This document shows positions 51,242-61,200 of a stretch of 64,000 nucleotides of DNA, one piece after another (position 1 is the stretch's first letter; the number at the start of each line of letters is the position of its first letter). Under the pieces are notes generated by a model. That model had not been told where the DNA came from, did no database searches, and saw only the letters and a list, made by a program, of their open reading frames with translations. Source of the stretch: Planctomycetia bacterium (lineage in GTDB: Bacteria > Planctomycetota > Planctomycetia > Pirellulales > UBA1268); assembly GCA_026401035.1 (NCBI GenBank), contig JAPLNR010000046.1, positions 1-64,000 on the forward strand. Direction: 5' to 3'. A program made the position numbers and the translations under genes.

Positions 51242-52894
51242 TTACCAAAACAAGACTGCTGCCTGCCGAATCGTGGACCACAGTCCCCATCCCATCGGGA
51301 TGGTGACGAACAGCCAAAACCCTGTGAGCAGCAGCGAGCTGACCGGCCGCATCGCTGTCACCGCGGCGGGGCATGTCAGCGGAGCGAGCGACGGCCGCGC
51401 GGCGACTCCGGCGGCCTCCGGCTCCACGTCGGTCGGGCCCACGGGCCTGATCAGTGCGTTGCAGACGAAACCCACGGCCAACAGCCCGGCAAGCAGCATC
51501 ATCGTCCGGTCGTAGGCAGCAGCCCGCGGCACGCCGGCCCGCAACTGCTGCTCGTTCACGTAGTTGACCAGCACCGGGCCGAGGATGCCCGCCACGCTCC
51601 AGGCCGTGAGCAGCCGGCCGTGGATCGCTCCGACGAAGCCGGTGCCGAAGAGGTCGGCCAGATACGCGGGGATGGCCGCGAAGCCGCCGCCATACATCGT
51701 CATGATGAGGCAGAAAATCCCACAGAACAGGGCGATCTGTCCGGCGTGGCCGACGGACGGTACGGCCGAATAGAGCGCGATCCCGAGCAGGAAGAAGATG
51801 GCGTACGTCGTCTTTCGACCGAGCCAGTCGGATAGGGACGACCAGAAGAACCTGCCCAGGATGTTGAACAGGCTCAGCAGGCCGGTGAATCCGGCGGCCA
51901 TCGCCGCCACGCGACCGAGCTGGGCCGCATCGAGCGCCTCAAAGGGAATATCCAAGCCCAGCAACCGTCCGCCGAAAACCTCCTGCAGCATGGGGGATGC
52001 CATGCCGATCACGCCAATGCCTGCCGACACGTTGAGGCACAGCACGAGCCACACCAGCCAAAACTGGCGGGTGCGGCAGGCTTCCCGTACCGAGAATGAC
52101 CTTTGCCTGGGAGCCGGCCCACCGGGATCGCTCGCTTTGGTTTTTGTCCCAACGCCGCCCCAGCCCTCGGGCGCCCAGCCGTCGGGCGGGACGCGATAGG
52201 CGAACGCACCGACCATCATGAAGACAAAGTAGACCGCCGCCAGCACCAGGAACGTCTGCCAGACGCCCACCGATTCCGGCCCCGCAAAATGCTTCATCAG
52301 CATGTCGGCGAGCGGCGAGCCGACCATCGCACCGCCGCCAAATCCCATGATGGCCATTCCCGTCGCCATGCCGCGGCGATCGGGGAACCATTTGATGAGT
52401 GTCGAGACCGGCGAGATGTATCCGAGCCCAAGCCCGATTCCGCCGATCACACCCGAGCCCAGCCAGAGGACCCAGAGCTGATGCCAATAGACCCCGGCCG
52501 CCGCAATGACGAGGCCGCCACACCAGCACACCGCCGACACGACGGCCGCCTTTCTGGGGCCTGCGCGCTCGAGCCAGGTGCCGAAGAGCGCCGCGCTCGA
52601 ACCGAGAAAGACAAAGAACAGCGTGTACATCCAGCCGAGCAACGGCTTGTCCCAGTCGTAGGTGGTGGTGGTGAGCCTGCCGAGGAGGCCGAGCGACGGG
52701 GGGCAGGGCACCGGTTGCGTGATCCCGACAGCTCTTGTGAGAGGGAGCCAGAACACGGAGAACCCATACGCCATGCCGATGCACAGGTGCACGCACAGCG
52801 CGGCCGGGGGTACGAGCCAGCGATGAAACCCGGGGCCCGCGATGGTGCGACGCTTGTCGAGAAGGCCCAACAGAGATTCTGGCATGCTGCCCAC
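51242..52894 (-). CDS. OFA-type MFS transporter
   Basis: A 550-residue inner-membrane protein with about 12-14 hydrophobic segments. The oxalate/formate-antiporter-like pattern is seen in PPAALCVHLCIGMAYGFSVF, GGIGLGLGYISPVSTLIKWF, PDRRGMATGMAIMGFGGGAM and AIPAYLADLFGTGFVGAIHG. A long periplasmic loop (ITQPVPCPPSLGLLGRLTTT, residues about 60-80) is typical. OFA members exchange small organic acids; the substrate here is unknown. The start could be the second Met (MPESLLG). It stands alone between IS remnants. Confidence 0.88.
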   Translation of the reverse strand: MGSMPESLLGLLDKRRTIAGPGFHRWLVPPAALCVHLCIGMAYGFSVFWLPLTRAVGITQPVPCPPSLGLLGRLTTTTYDWDKPLLGWMYTLFFVFLGSSAALFGTWLERAGPRKAAVVSAVCWCGGLVIAAAGVYWHQLWVLWLGSGVIGGIGLGLGYISPVSTLIKWFPDRRGMATGMAIMGFGGGAMVGSPLADMLMKHFAGPESVGVWQTFLVLAAVYFVFMMVGAFAYRVPPDGWAPEGWGGVGTKTKASDPGGPAPRQRSFSVREACRTRQFWLVWLVLCLNVSAGIGVIGMASPMLQEVFGGRLLGLDIPFEALDAAQLGRVAAMAAGFTGLLSLFNILGRFFWSSLSDWLGRKTTYAIFFLLGIALYSAVPSVGHAGQIALFCGIFCLIMTMYGGGFAAIPAYLADLFGTGFVGAIHGRLLTAWSVAGILGPVLVNYVNEQQLRAGVPRAAAYDRTMMLLAGLLAVGFVCNALIRPVGPTDVEPEAAGVAARPSLAPLTCPAAVTAMRPVSSLLLTGFWLFVTIPMGWGLWSTIRQAAVLFW

Positions 52895-53064
52895 AACGTC
52901 CGGTTCGCCCGGTCACCAAGAGGAATCACACGCATGCCGATGGTGACCAGCCCAGGAGCGGATCGTCCTCCTGCAATCTGGTCTTGTAATCTAGCTGTGT
53001 TCCCGGTGTTCTAGCCAACGACTCGTTTCTGGCTGGATGAGGCGAGGGCCGGCTCAGGGGCGTA

Positions 53065-53130
53065 CCGCTCGAACCGCCGCCCGTCTTGCCCGCCCGCGGC
53101 CCACCCACCGACAGGGACGAGCTCGTGCAG
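53065..53130 (+). pseudogene. IS91-type transposase scrap
   Basis: Encodes PLEPPPVLPARGPPTDRDEL then VQ on the plus strand, the proline-rich tail segment of IS91 transposases. Neither the upstream catalytic part nor the terminal VIDIHSL is present. The surrounding gap 52895-53202 has no gene. Confidence 0.7.
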
Positions 53131-53202
53131 GGGTGGTTTGGGGGGGTGTTTTGCAGTCGCCAAACAGCCAGCGGTGCCGAGACGGGCCCAGAGCCCCGGA
53201 GG

Positions 53203-54150
53203 CTATCGAATCAGCCCGCGGAATGGCTCGTAGATGCGAACGGAGAGCAGCAGTTCACTGGCCGTGAAGGCCGAGATGGAGTTCCCAAGGAACAGATAGG
53301 GGGCTCCACCTTCGATGCTGCCGGATGTCAGCAGCGGGGTCGAGCCGTTGCCGATCGAGAAGAACCGATAGCCGACGTCGAATGTCACCCGGGCGCTCAT
53401 CCGATACGTCACGCCCGCCCCAACCTGCCAGACGAAGCTGTTGATCGTGTTGGCACCCGTGACCACCAGATCCGGTTGGGTGGACGCGGTCTGATACTGG
53501 TAGCCGCCGATGCCGATGCCACCGCCGCCGTACAGTCCGAACATGTCGGTCACATCATAGTCGCGCCAGAAATTGGTGCTGAACGACCAGACGCCGGAGG
53601 CCGCCGTTGTTGCCGGACGGTCGAGTAGCGTGTCTCCCGAGATGGCGAGCGTCGTCGGTCCGCTCATCTGCCCGCGGTCGCGGCCCTCGAGCTCCATCCG
53701 CAGCTGGCCCGACGGCCTGGCGAACGCCAGGCCGATAGCGCCGCCTCCGGTGACGAGCGCGTTGTTGACCGAGCCCGTCGGCGAGAAGACGTTGCCCGGG
53801 AACGCCTCGAACGAGCCGCCGTTGGTCAGCGTCGCGAACGATGCCCCGACGATGCCGGCAACGTAGAACCGGGGCGAGGACGCGACGCCCAGCAGCGGGG
53901 TGGGAAGCCCGTTGTTGACGTCGATGACCCCCGTCCAGTCGGAGACCGTGTTGTCGTCGCTGGAAAAAGCCGACAGGTCGAGGGGCGTGCCGAGATCCTG
54001 TGCGGCCGCAACCAATCCGGCCACCAGCACGCACGACAGCGCGACGACGCCCACGAACAGTTTCACCAGCCACTTCCCCTTTATTGCGGCGTACTGATCG
54101 CAGACGGTTACCGGACGTGCCTCGCCGACCTCGCCCGAGCCCCCCACCAT
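53203..54150 (-). CDS. predicted outer-membrane beta-barrel protein
   Basis: The 315-residue protein has a long N-terminal part before a signal segment (KLFVGVVALSCVLVAGLVAA, cut near AQDL). It then alternates Gly/aromatic strands: PRFYVAGIVGASFATL, GGAIGLAFARPSGQLRMELE, FGLYGGGGIGIGGYQYQ and QVGAGVTYRMSARVTFDVGY, ending in LLLSVRIYEPF. This is the pattern of small OmpA/Opa-like barrels. The ATG at 54150 is chosen; the earlier in-frame ATG is far from the signal. Role unknown. Divergent from the next gene. Confidence 0.7.
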   Translation of the reverse strand: MVGGSGEVGEARPVTVCDQYAAIKGKWLVKLFVGVVALSCVLVAGLVAAAQDLGTPLDLSAFSSDDNTVSDWTGVIDVNNGLPTPLLGVASSPRFYVAGIVGASFATLTNGGSFEAFPGNVFSPTGSVNNALVTGGGAIGLAFARPSGQLRMELEGRDRGQMSGPTTLAISGDTLLDRPATTAASGVWSFSTNFWRDYDVTDMFGLYGGGGIGIGGYQYQTASTQPDLVVTGANTINSFVWQVGAGVTYRMSARVTFDVGYRFFSIGNGSTPLLTSGSIEGGAPYLFLGNSISAFTASELLLSVRIYEPFRGLIR

Positions 54151-54386
54151 CTTGAGGAATCGACACTCCTCAAAGCCACGCGTGATACGGGCTCGGATAA
54201 GCACTACGAACGTTACAATACGAGGGGTTCGGGCCGTGGGCGCGGGTCGTGCGGCCGTTTTCGCGATCAGAAGCCCCCTTCCCGTCTCCGTTTGTAGTGA
54301 TTGGCACGGCCGCGTGCAGGATTGCGATGGGCGGCTCACGGCCCGTGCCGACATCGTCGCCAGGGCCGACCGGCCACGAGGAGCCC

Positions 54387-55076
54387 ATGTACAACCTGCC
54401 TTTCATCTTCGACGAATGCGGTTTCGGATGGGTGCCCCCCGAGATCAACCGCGAACTGCTCTATAACGTCTCGTATGAGCCGGCCAGCGGCGAGATCAAG
54501 CTCTACGTGCTCGACGAGAGCCGGTCGTTCCTGCACAAGATCAGCCCGTCGGGACGGATCATCAGGCAGTACGAGGCGGCGGCCGCGGGGGTGAATGGAA
54601 CGCCCATCGAGCGGTCGCTGAGGGCGACCTTCGATTGGGGAGACCTGTTGATCGACACGGTCGAGGGGGACAGCTACTACCTGTTGCTCGAGAAGACGTC
54701 GCCGTCGGAGTACGTCAAGTTTCTCACGCTGTTCGTCGAGGCCTGCGGGATCACCCGCGGGCAGTTTGTCGACGCGGTCAATCGGATCAACCAACGGCCG
54801 GTCGGCAACATCCACGAGTGCTGCCTCCGGCGGACCGTGTCGGGGGTGCGAGTGGATGTGGCGGGCGGCGGCGGCAAGATCTATTCCCGTCCGTTCAGAA
54901 TGGGAAATGGCTTCGAGCCGGATGCCGGCACATGGCAGTTCCTCATGCGGCTCTACGACTGCGACATGGCGGGGCTCGCAGACCCGCTCCAGCACTTCTG
55001 GGTTGCGACCGACCTGCGGTCCCCCAGGGTGGTGGTCGGTACGCAGCGGGAGGGCATGCTGCGGGCCCGGGATTGA
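54387..55076 (+). CDS. hypothetical protein
   Basis: A 229-residue soluble protein I do not recognise. The start MYNLPFIFDECGFGWVPPEI follows GAGGAG at 5 nt. It has mixed alpha/beta character (GEIKLYVLDESRSFLHKISP, VEGDSYYLLLEKTSPSEYVK, FLTLFVEACGITRGQFVDAV) and two adjacent Cys in IHECCLRRTV. A terminator lies about 120 nt beyond the stop. An in-frame extension upstream to 54249 lacks a ribosome-binding site. It is divergent from the barrel-protein gene; a link is possible but unproven. Confidence 0.7.
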   Translation: MYNLPFIFDECGFGWVPPEINRELLYNVSYEPASGEIKLYVLDESRSFLHKISPSGRIIRQYEAAAAGVNGTPIERSLRATFDWGDLLIDTVEGDSYYLLLEKTSPSEYVKFLTLFVEACGITRGQFVDAVNRINQRPVGNIHECCLRRTVSGVRVDVAGGGGKIYSRPFRMGNGFEPDAGTWQFLMRLYDCDMAGLADPLQHFWVATDLRSPRVVVGTQREGMLRARD

Positions 55077-55197
55077 AGCGGCTGCCGGGCCTTCCGCGGG
55101 GGCTTCTGGCCAGAATGACCGGTTTCAGCCACACATGGTGGCCCCGATCGCGACCGGACGAAAAGTGGCGGTCGAGCGAACGAAAAGGTAGAATTTC

Positions 55198-55217
55198 AAG
55201 GTCCTTAGACCTTTTTT
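55198..55217 (+). terminator. short rho-independent-type terminator
   Basis: AAGGTC-CTTA-GACCTT followed by TTTT; the 6-bp stem and T-run lie about 120 nt after the hypothetical gene and 70 nt before the giant gene, separating their transcription. Confidence 0.55.
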
Positions 55218-55288
55218 CTCGAGGTCCGCAGGCGGCCGTGCGCCCATACCGCGCACGCGCCCAAATACCGACCGCAGGGCGGGAGCGC

Positions 55289-58200
55289 ATGAATCGACAC
55301 GACTCCCACGCCCAGCGTGTCCTGGTGAGCAAATACCGCCGCGTCCATTCGCGGATGCGGTGGCTCAACGCCCTGGCCGAACGGGGCATCAGGCCCGTGC
55401 ATATGGCCGCCTCGCGACTCCGTCGGATCGCACGCCAGGTGCGGGAGGCGGTGGCGACGCCGGTCCGCAGCCGGGGATTTTCCTTCAGCCGCGTCGGGGT
55501 GGGCGGCATGGAATGGCTCGAGGGGCGGGCGATGCTGTCGATCACGCCCTCGCTCACCGGATCCCAGGTGGCCTTCACCGGGTCGGACGGGACCGATGTC
55601 CTCGAACTCCGCGTCAATGCGGACGGCTTCCTCGAATACAGCGTCGGCGGAGGCAGCTTTTCGAACGACTTGAACGGGAAGTTGGCCGGAGCCCAGACGC
55701 TAAGCGTTTCCGGCTCGACGTCGCTGGCTGTCGACCTGCTCAACGGCACCAACACCCTCTGGGTCGATACGAGCCTGATCACCGCGTTGGGTACGACCGG
55801 AACATTGAACTACGCGGGCGGCACCGATGGCGACACGCTGGCGGCGACGGGCTTCGGCTCCAACACCTGGCGATTGTCGTCTGCGGATGTCGGAACGCTC
55901 GACGGCGTCGTCTCATTCTCCGGCGTCGATTCGATCACCGGCGGCCTGGGGGCCGACGAACTGGTCGGCCCGGCGGCCGAAACCGCGTGGACCATCAGCA
56001 GCCTCTTCTCGGGACAGCTCTCAGGCGGCGTCTCCTTCGAGCGGATCGAGAATGTCACCGGGAGCGACGGCTTCAAGGATACGTTCACGGTCTCCCCCGG
56101 CGGCCGGATGGTGACGATCAAGGGAGCGGATGCCGATCAGGATTCGATCGTCTTCGAGGTCGATGCCGACAGCGACGCCAAGATCGTGTCGATGACCGCC
56201 GGGACCTTCACGATCACCACGCTCTCGCTGCTCGACTCGCTGCTCAGTCAGTCCCCACCCCAGCCCGAGGTGATCGCCCTGCGGCAAGGCATCAGCACAT
56301 GGTCGCTGAAGATCTCCGCATCGAGTGACGCCGACCATGCCACCTTGGCGGCCGGCCCTGCCGGGCAGCTCCTGTTGTCGAGCAGCAACTTTAGCCCCCT
56401 GCCCGCCAGAAGCTTCCTGCCCGTCACGTTCGACCGGCCGACCGGCACGCTCACGATCGACCTCGGCGACGGCGACGACACGATGGATGTCACCGCCGGC
56501 GGCCTACCGTCGGGGCTTGCGGTGAACGTGCTCGGGGGCCTGGGCACGAACACGGCCCACGCCCCCAACGACCTGTCGGGCGATCCCCTGCAGTGGTCGA
56601 TCACCGGCCCGAATGCGTTTGCGCTCGACGGCACGTCGCTGTCGTTCGAGAACGTGCAAAGCCTGGTCGGTGCCTCCGGGAAGAAGGACGTCTTCAAGTT
56701 TCTGCCCGGCGGCGGCCTCGCCGGGGTCGTGACCGGCCAACAGGCCGACGGCGACGAGGTCGTCTTCCAGCTCGAGCTGAAGACCGAATCGCAGTCGCTG
56801 GCCATGGGGGCGGCAAGCGGCTCCGGCGTCACGACGATCGACGGCACGGTCGTCGCGACGTATGCCGGAATGGCCTCGGCGCAGAACGTGAGGATCATCG
56901 GCACCGACTTCGACGACAAGGTGATCGTCGGCGCGGCCGCGACCGGCGGCGGGATGGCGATCAGCAGCGGGGCGGTGCCCGTGCTGGACTACGCGAAGCA
57001 GGTCGTACTCGCGGCTCCGGCCAGCGCCGTGTCGGTCGTCGGCAATCAGCTCACGTTCCCGGCGGGCAGAGGCTTCAAGACCGGCGACCCCGTGGTCTAC
57101 GACAACGGCGGCGGGACCAATGCGAGCATCGGCAGTCTGGAATCGGGCCGCACCTACTATCTCATCCAGCTCTCGGCGACGGCGTTCCGCCTCGCGAAGA
57201 CGGTCGGCGACGCACAGACCAACACCGCCGTCGTCCTCACGTCGACCGGCTCGGGGGCCGGGCATGCGTTCGTGCCGCTGATCGATGGCGACAACGGCTT
57301 CGGCACGATCACGCTGACCCGCCCTGCGGGCTCGCTCGCGATCCTTCCCGGCGCGGGGAGCGACGTGGTCACCATCTATACGCAGGCACTCGCGGCGACG
57401 ACGGCCGTTCGCATCGACGACACCGAGGGCACTGCCGACGCGGTGTATGTCGGCGTTGGGGCCGGCAACGGCGCCGTGTCGGTGGACCTCTCCGGGGCCA
57501 CGGCCAACAACGGCAGCATCGTCGCGGCGGGTTTCAACGTGGGCTACACAGGGATCGAGAGCCCGCAGAACGTCATCATCACGACCACCGACGCGGCGGA
57601 GACGCTCACGCTCGCGGCGTCGGGCGGCAGGCTCGTGCTCGGCGGTACTGGCAACGGAGCCGGCACGGTGACCACCGACGTGCCGACCGGATCGCTCACG
57701 ATCGATGCGGCGGGCGGCAGCGATTCGCTCGCACTGGCGAGCGGGCTCGATCTCGCCGCGTCTCTAATCCTGAAGGGGGGCACGGGCACCGACGCCGCCA
57801 CGCTCGCCGGCACGCTGGCCAGCCTCGCCGTCCATGCCGACATCGAATCGGTCGCCGACACCTCCACGACGGCGACACTCACGTTCGTGGGCACCGATGG
57901 CGACGATGCCATCGAGGTGACGGGGAACGGGGCGGGCCACGTGACCGTCGCCAGCACCGGCACGCCCGCCACGTTCAACCCGCTCACGTTCAAGACCCCC
58001 GGCACGCTGCTGGCGATCGATGCGGCCACTGGAGACGACGCGGTCGAAGTCGCCCTGCAGAATCTCGGCGTTCCGGTGTTCGTCACGGGCGCGCAGGACC
58101 TGATCCTCACGGCGACCGATGCCGCCGATCAGGCCGTGCTGGCGGCGGCGGCCGCAGCCGGGCTGTTGCAGTTTTTTAGCGACAATGGCAGTTTCCGCAC

Positions 58201-61200
58201 CGTGACGTTCGATCAGCCGAACAATCTGCTGACGATCGACCTCGCGGCCGATAACGACACGCTGACCTTCGGCTCGGGCGGCCTGCCAAACTCGTTGCAG
58301 ATCGCCCTGACGGGTGGAACCGGCACGAACACGCTGGCGCTCACGACGCCGGTGGGCGTGGCGGGGTCGTCCAACGAGTGGTCGATCACCGCACAAGACG
58401 CGGGATCGTTCGGCTCCGAACAGGTCGCGTTCGAGCAGATCCAGAGCCTCGTCGGTGCGACGGGCCAGAAAGACATCTTCACGTTCGCACCGGGCGGCTC
58501 GGCCGGTGGTCTCGTGACGGGGCAGTCGGCCGACGGCGATCAGGTTGTGATCGATGTCGCCCTGCAGACGGCCGCCCAGACGCTCGTGCTCGGGGCGGCC
58601 AGCGGCGCCGGCGTGGCGACGCTCGACGGCGTGGCGGTCGCGACGTATGCCGGCATGGCCTCGGCCCAGAACGTGCGGATCGTCGGCACCGACTCCGACG
58701 ACGAGATCGTAGTCGCGGCCGATCCCGCGAACGCCGGCCAGGCCACGGTCACCGGCAAGAACACGGCCACCGACGCCGGCTTCGGCACGATCACGTTCAC
58801 CCGGCCGGCGGGTTCGCTCGCGATCCGTCCCGGCAGGGGAAGCGACGTGGTCACCGTCTCTACGCAGGCGCTCGCCGCGACGACGGCCGTCCGGGTCGAC
58901 GACACCGAGGGCACCGCCGACACGGTCTCCATCGGCGTTGGGGCCGGGAACAGTGCCGTGTCGGTGGACCTCTCCGGGGCCAAGGTCGACAGCGGCAGCA
59001 TCGCCGCGGCCGGCTTCACGCTAGGCTACACCGGGATCGAGAGCGCGCAGAACGTCATCGTCACCGCGACCGCCGCGGCGGAGACGCTCACGCTCGCGGC
59101 GTCGGGCGGCAGGCTCGTGCTCGGCGGCACGGGCAGCGGATCCGGCACGGTGACGATCGACGTGCCGGTCGGATCGCTCACGATCGATGCGGCCGGCGGC
59201 AGCGATTCGCTCACGCTGTCAGGCACGCTGAACCTCGCCACCACGCTGATTCTGAAAGGCGGCGACGAGACCGACAGCGTCACGCTCGCCGGCATGCTGG
59301 CAAGCCTCGTCATCCATGCCGACATCGAATCGGTCACCGACACGTCCACGACGGCGCGGCTCACGTTCGTGGCCACCGACGGCGCTGACGCGATCACGCT
59401 GACGAGCCCCGCGACAGGCCAGGTGACGATTGCCAGCACCGGCACGCCCGCGACGTTCAGCCCGCTGACGTTCAAGAACCCCGGCATGCTCCTGACGATC
59501 GACGCGGCCGCCGGAGCCGATGCGATCACCGCGAAGATGACGTCGGTTTCCACGCCGCTCTTGCTCGACGGCGGCGACGGATCCGACACGATCACCGTCG
59601 ATGGCGGCTCATACGCGAGCCTCGCCACTTCGGCGGAAACCGTCACCGACTCTGCGAGCGTTGCGACCCGCACCTACGACACGCAACGGGCCGGCGCCAC
59701 CGTCACGCTCCGCCGCGATACGGGGACCGGCGAACTGGTGATCGAAGAGTCCGGATCGGCGACGTCCACCCGGTATCGTGATCCGACGGTCGCACTCGTC
59801 ATCAATGGCAGGAACAACGGGCTTTCTGGCGAGTCGTTCGTCGTCCAGCAGCTGACGATGAACGCCGGGCTCACGATCGACGGCCGCAAGGGGAACGATT
59901 CGATCGAGATCCAGGGCAACGTCAGCACCCGCGGGCACGACATCAGCCTCACTGCGGAGACGATCACGGTGAATGCCGGTGTCGTGGTCTCCACGCGAAA
60001 CGACTTCTTGGACGTGACGGTCGGCGACGCCGGCAGCATCACGTTCGATGCTGCAGCATCGCTCGAGAAGCAGAGCAATACGTTCACGTCGAAGATCGAG
60101 ATCAAGAGCGGGGCGCAGCTGCTGGCCGACGTGGATTCCGGCAGCGGTCACGCCGCCGGCGACATCAGGCTGACGGCCGTCAATGCCTTCAACATCCCGA
60201 CGCTCTACGTGCACGTCTACGACACGCATGGGATCGTGACGCTCGACAACGCGACGGTGCGAGGCCGCGATGTCGCCGTGCGGGCTCGGGCCGACAACGG
60301 CACGCTGTTCGCAGAGAACTCGAGCGTGGCCGGTGCCGCGGTGATCGACCAGGCGAACAAGACGTTGCTCGGCACGAGTGACATCCTTGCCGTGGCCATC
60401 TCGATCGCCAAGGGCGAGATTCTGGTCACGTCCGGCAGCCAGATCGCCGGACGCAACGTCGGCCTCTACGCCAGTGCGGACACCTCCGCGGTGGTCAAGG
60501 CGCTTGGGACGGTGGCCGCGCTGGCGTTCGGCTCCTCCAAGCCGACGGCGACGGTGGACGTGCAGAGCGGCGCGACGATCACGGCCAGCGGCGACGTCGT
60601 CATCGACGCGAGCGGCAAAAACACGCTCGACGTTGCCGCCAAGCAGGGGCCGCTCGGCCCCAGGAAGAGCGACGAGAAGTTCAACCTCACTGTTGCGGTC
60701 GGGTATTCAAACGTGGTCGTGAGGGCGGCGCTGGCGGATGGCGCCACGATCAACGCGGGTGGCAGCGTCGATATCAACGCCCGACTGGCCAAGTTCACCA
60801 GCGTGGACGTGGGCGCGGGGGCGTATAACGAGGGGCTCGTCGGTGTCGGCATCGCGGTGTCGGTGTTTTACAGCGACGTTTCAGCGACGCTCGGAGGCAC
60901 GGTGTCGGTCGGCAGCGCCACGAACCAGGCCGGGCACGTCAACGTCAACTCCTCGATCGAGACCATCAAAAATAGGACTGCGGCTGAAGCCTTCGTCGGC
61001 AGCGGGGCCGTGGCGAAATTTCTGACTGGAACGCCGACCAGCACGTTCCAGAAGGGCGCCCAAGGTGTGGTCGGCGGGCTCGGGACGATTTTGGGCGGCG
61101 TGCCGCTGCTTTCGAAGCTGCTGATGCCCAAGGACGGGAAGCCGGTTTTCAACGCGAAAACGGGAGCCGCGAAGGAATTCTCGATTGCCGGTGCCATTTC

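Noticed and set aside
53203-54354. N-terminal extension of the barrel protein by 68 codons
   Set aside because: It would overlap the upstream divergent promoter region and lacks a ribosome-binding site; the signal segment fits the later start better.
55360-59388. Several long Arg-rich plus-strand frames inside the giant repeat gene
   Set aside because: Out-of-frame readings of the repeat DNA; the frame from 55289 is continuous to the window end.
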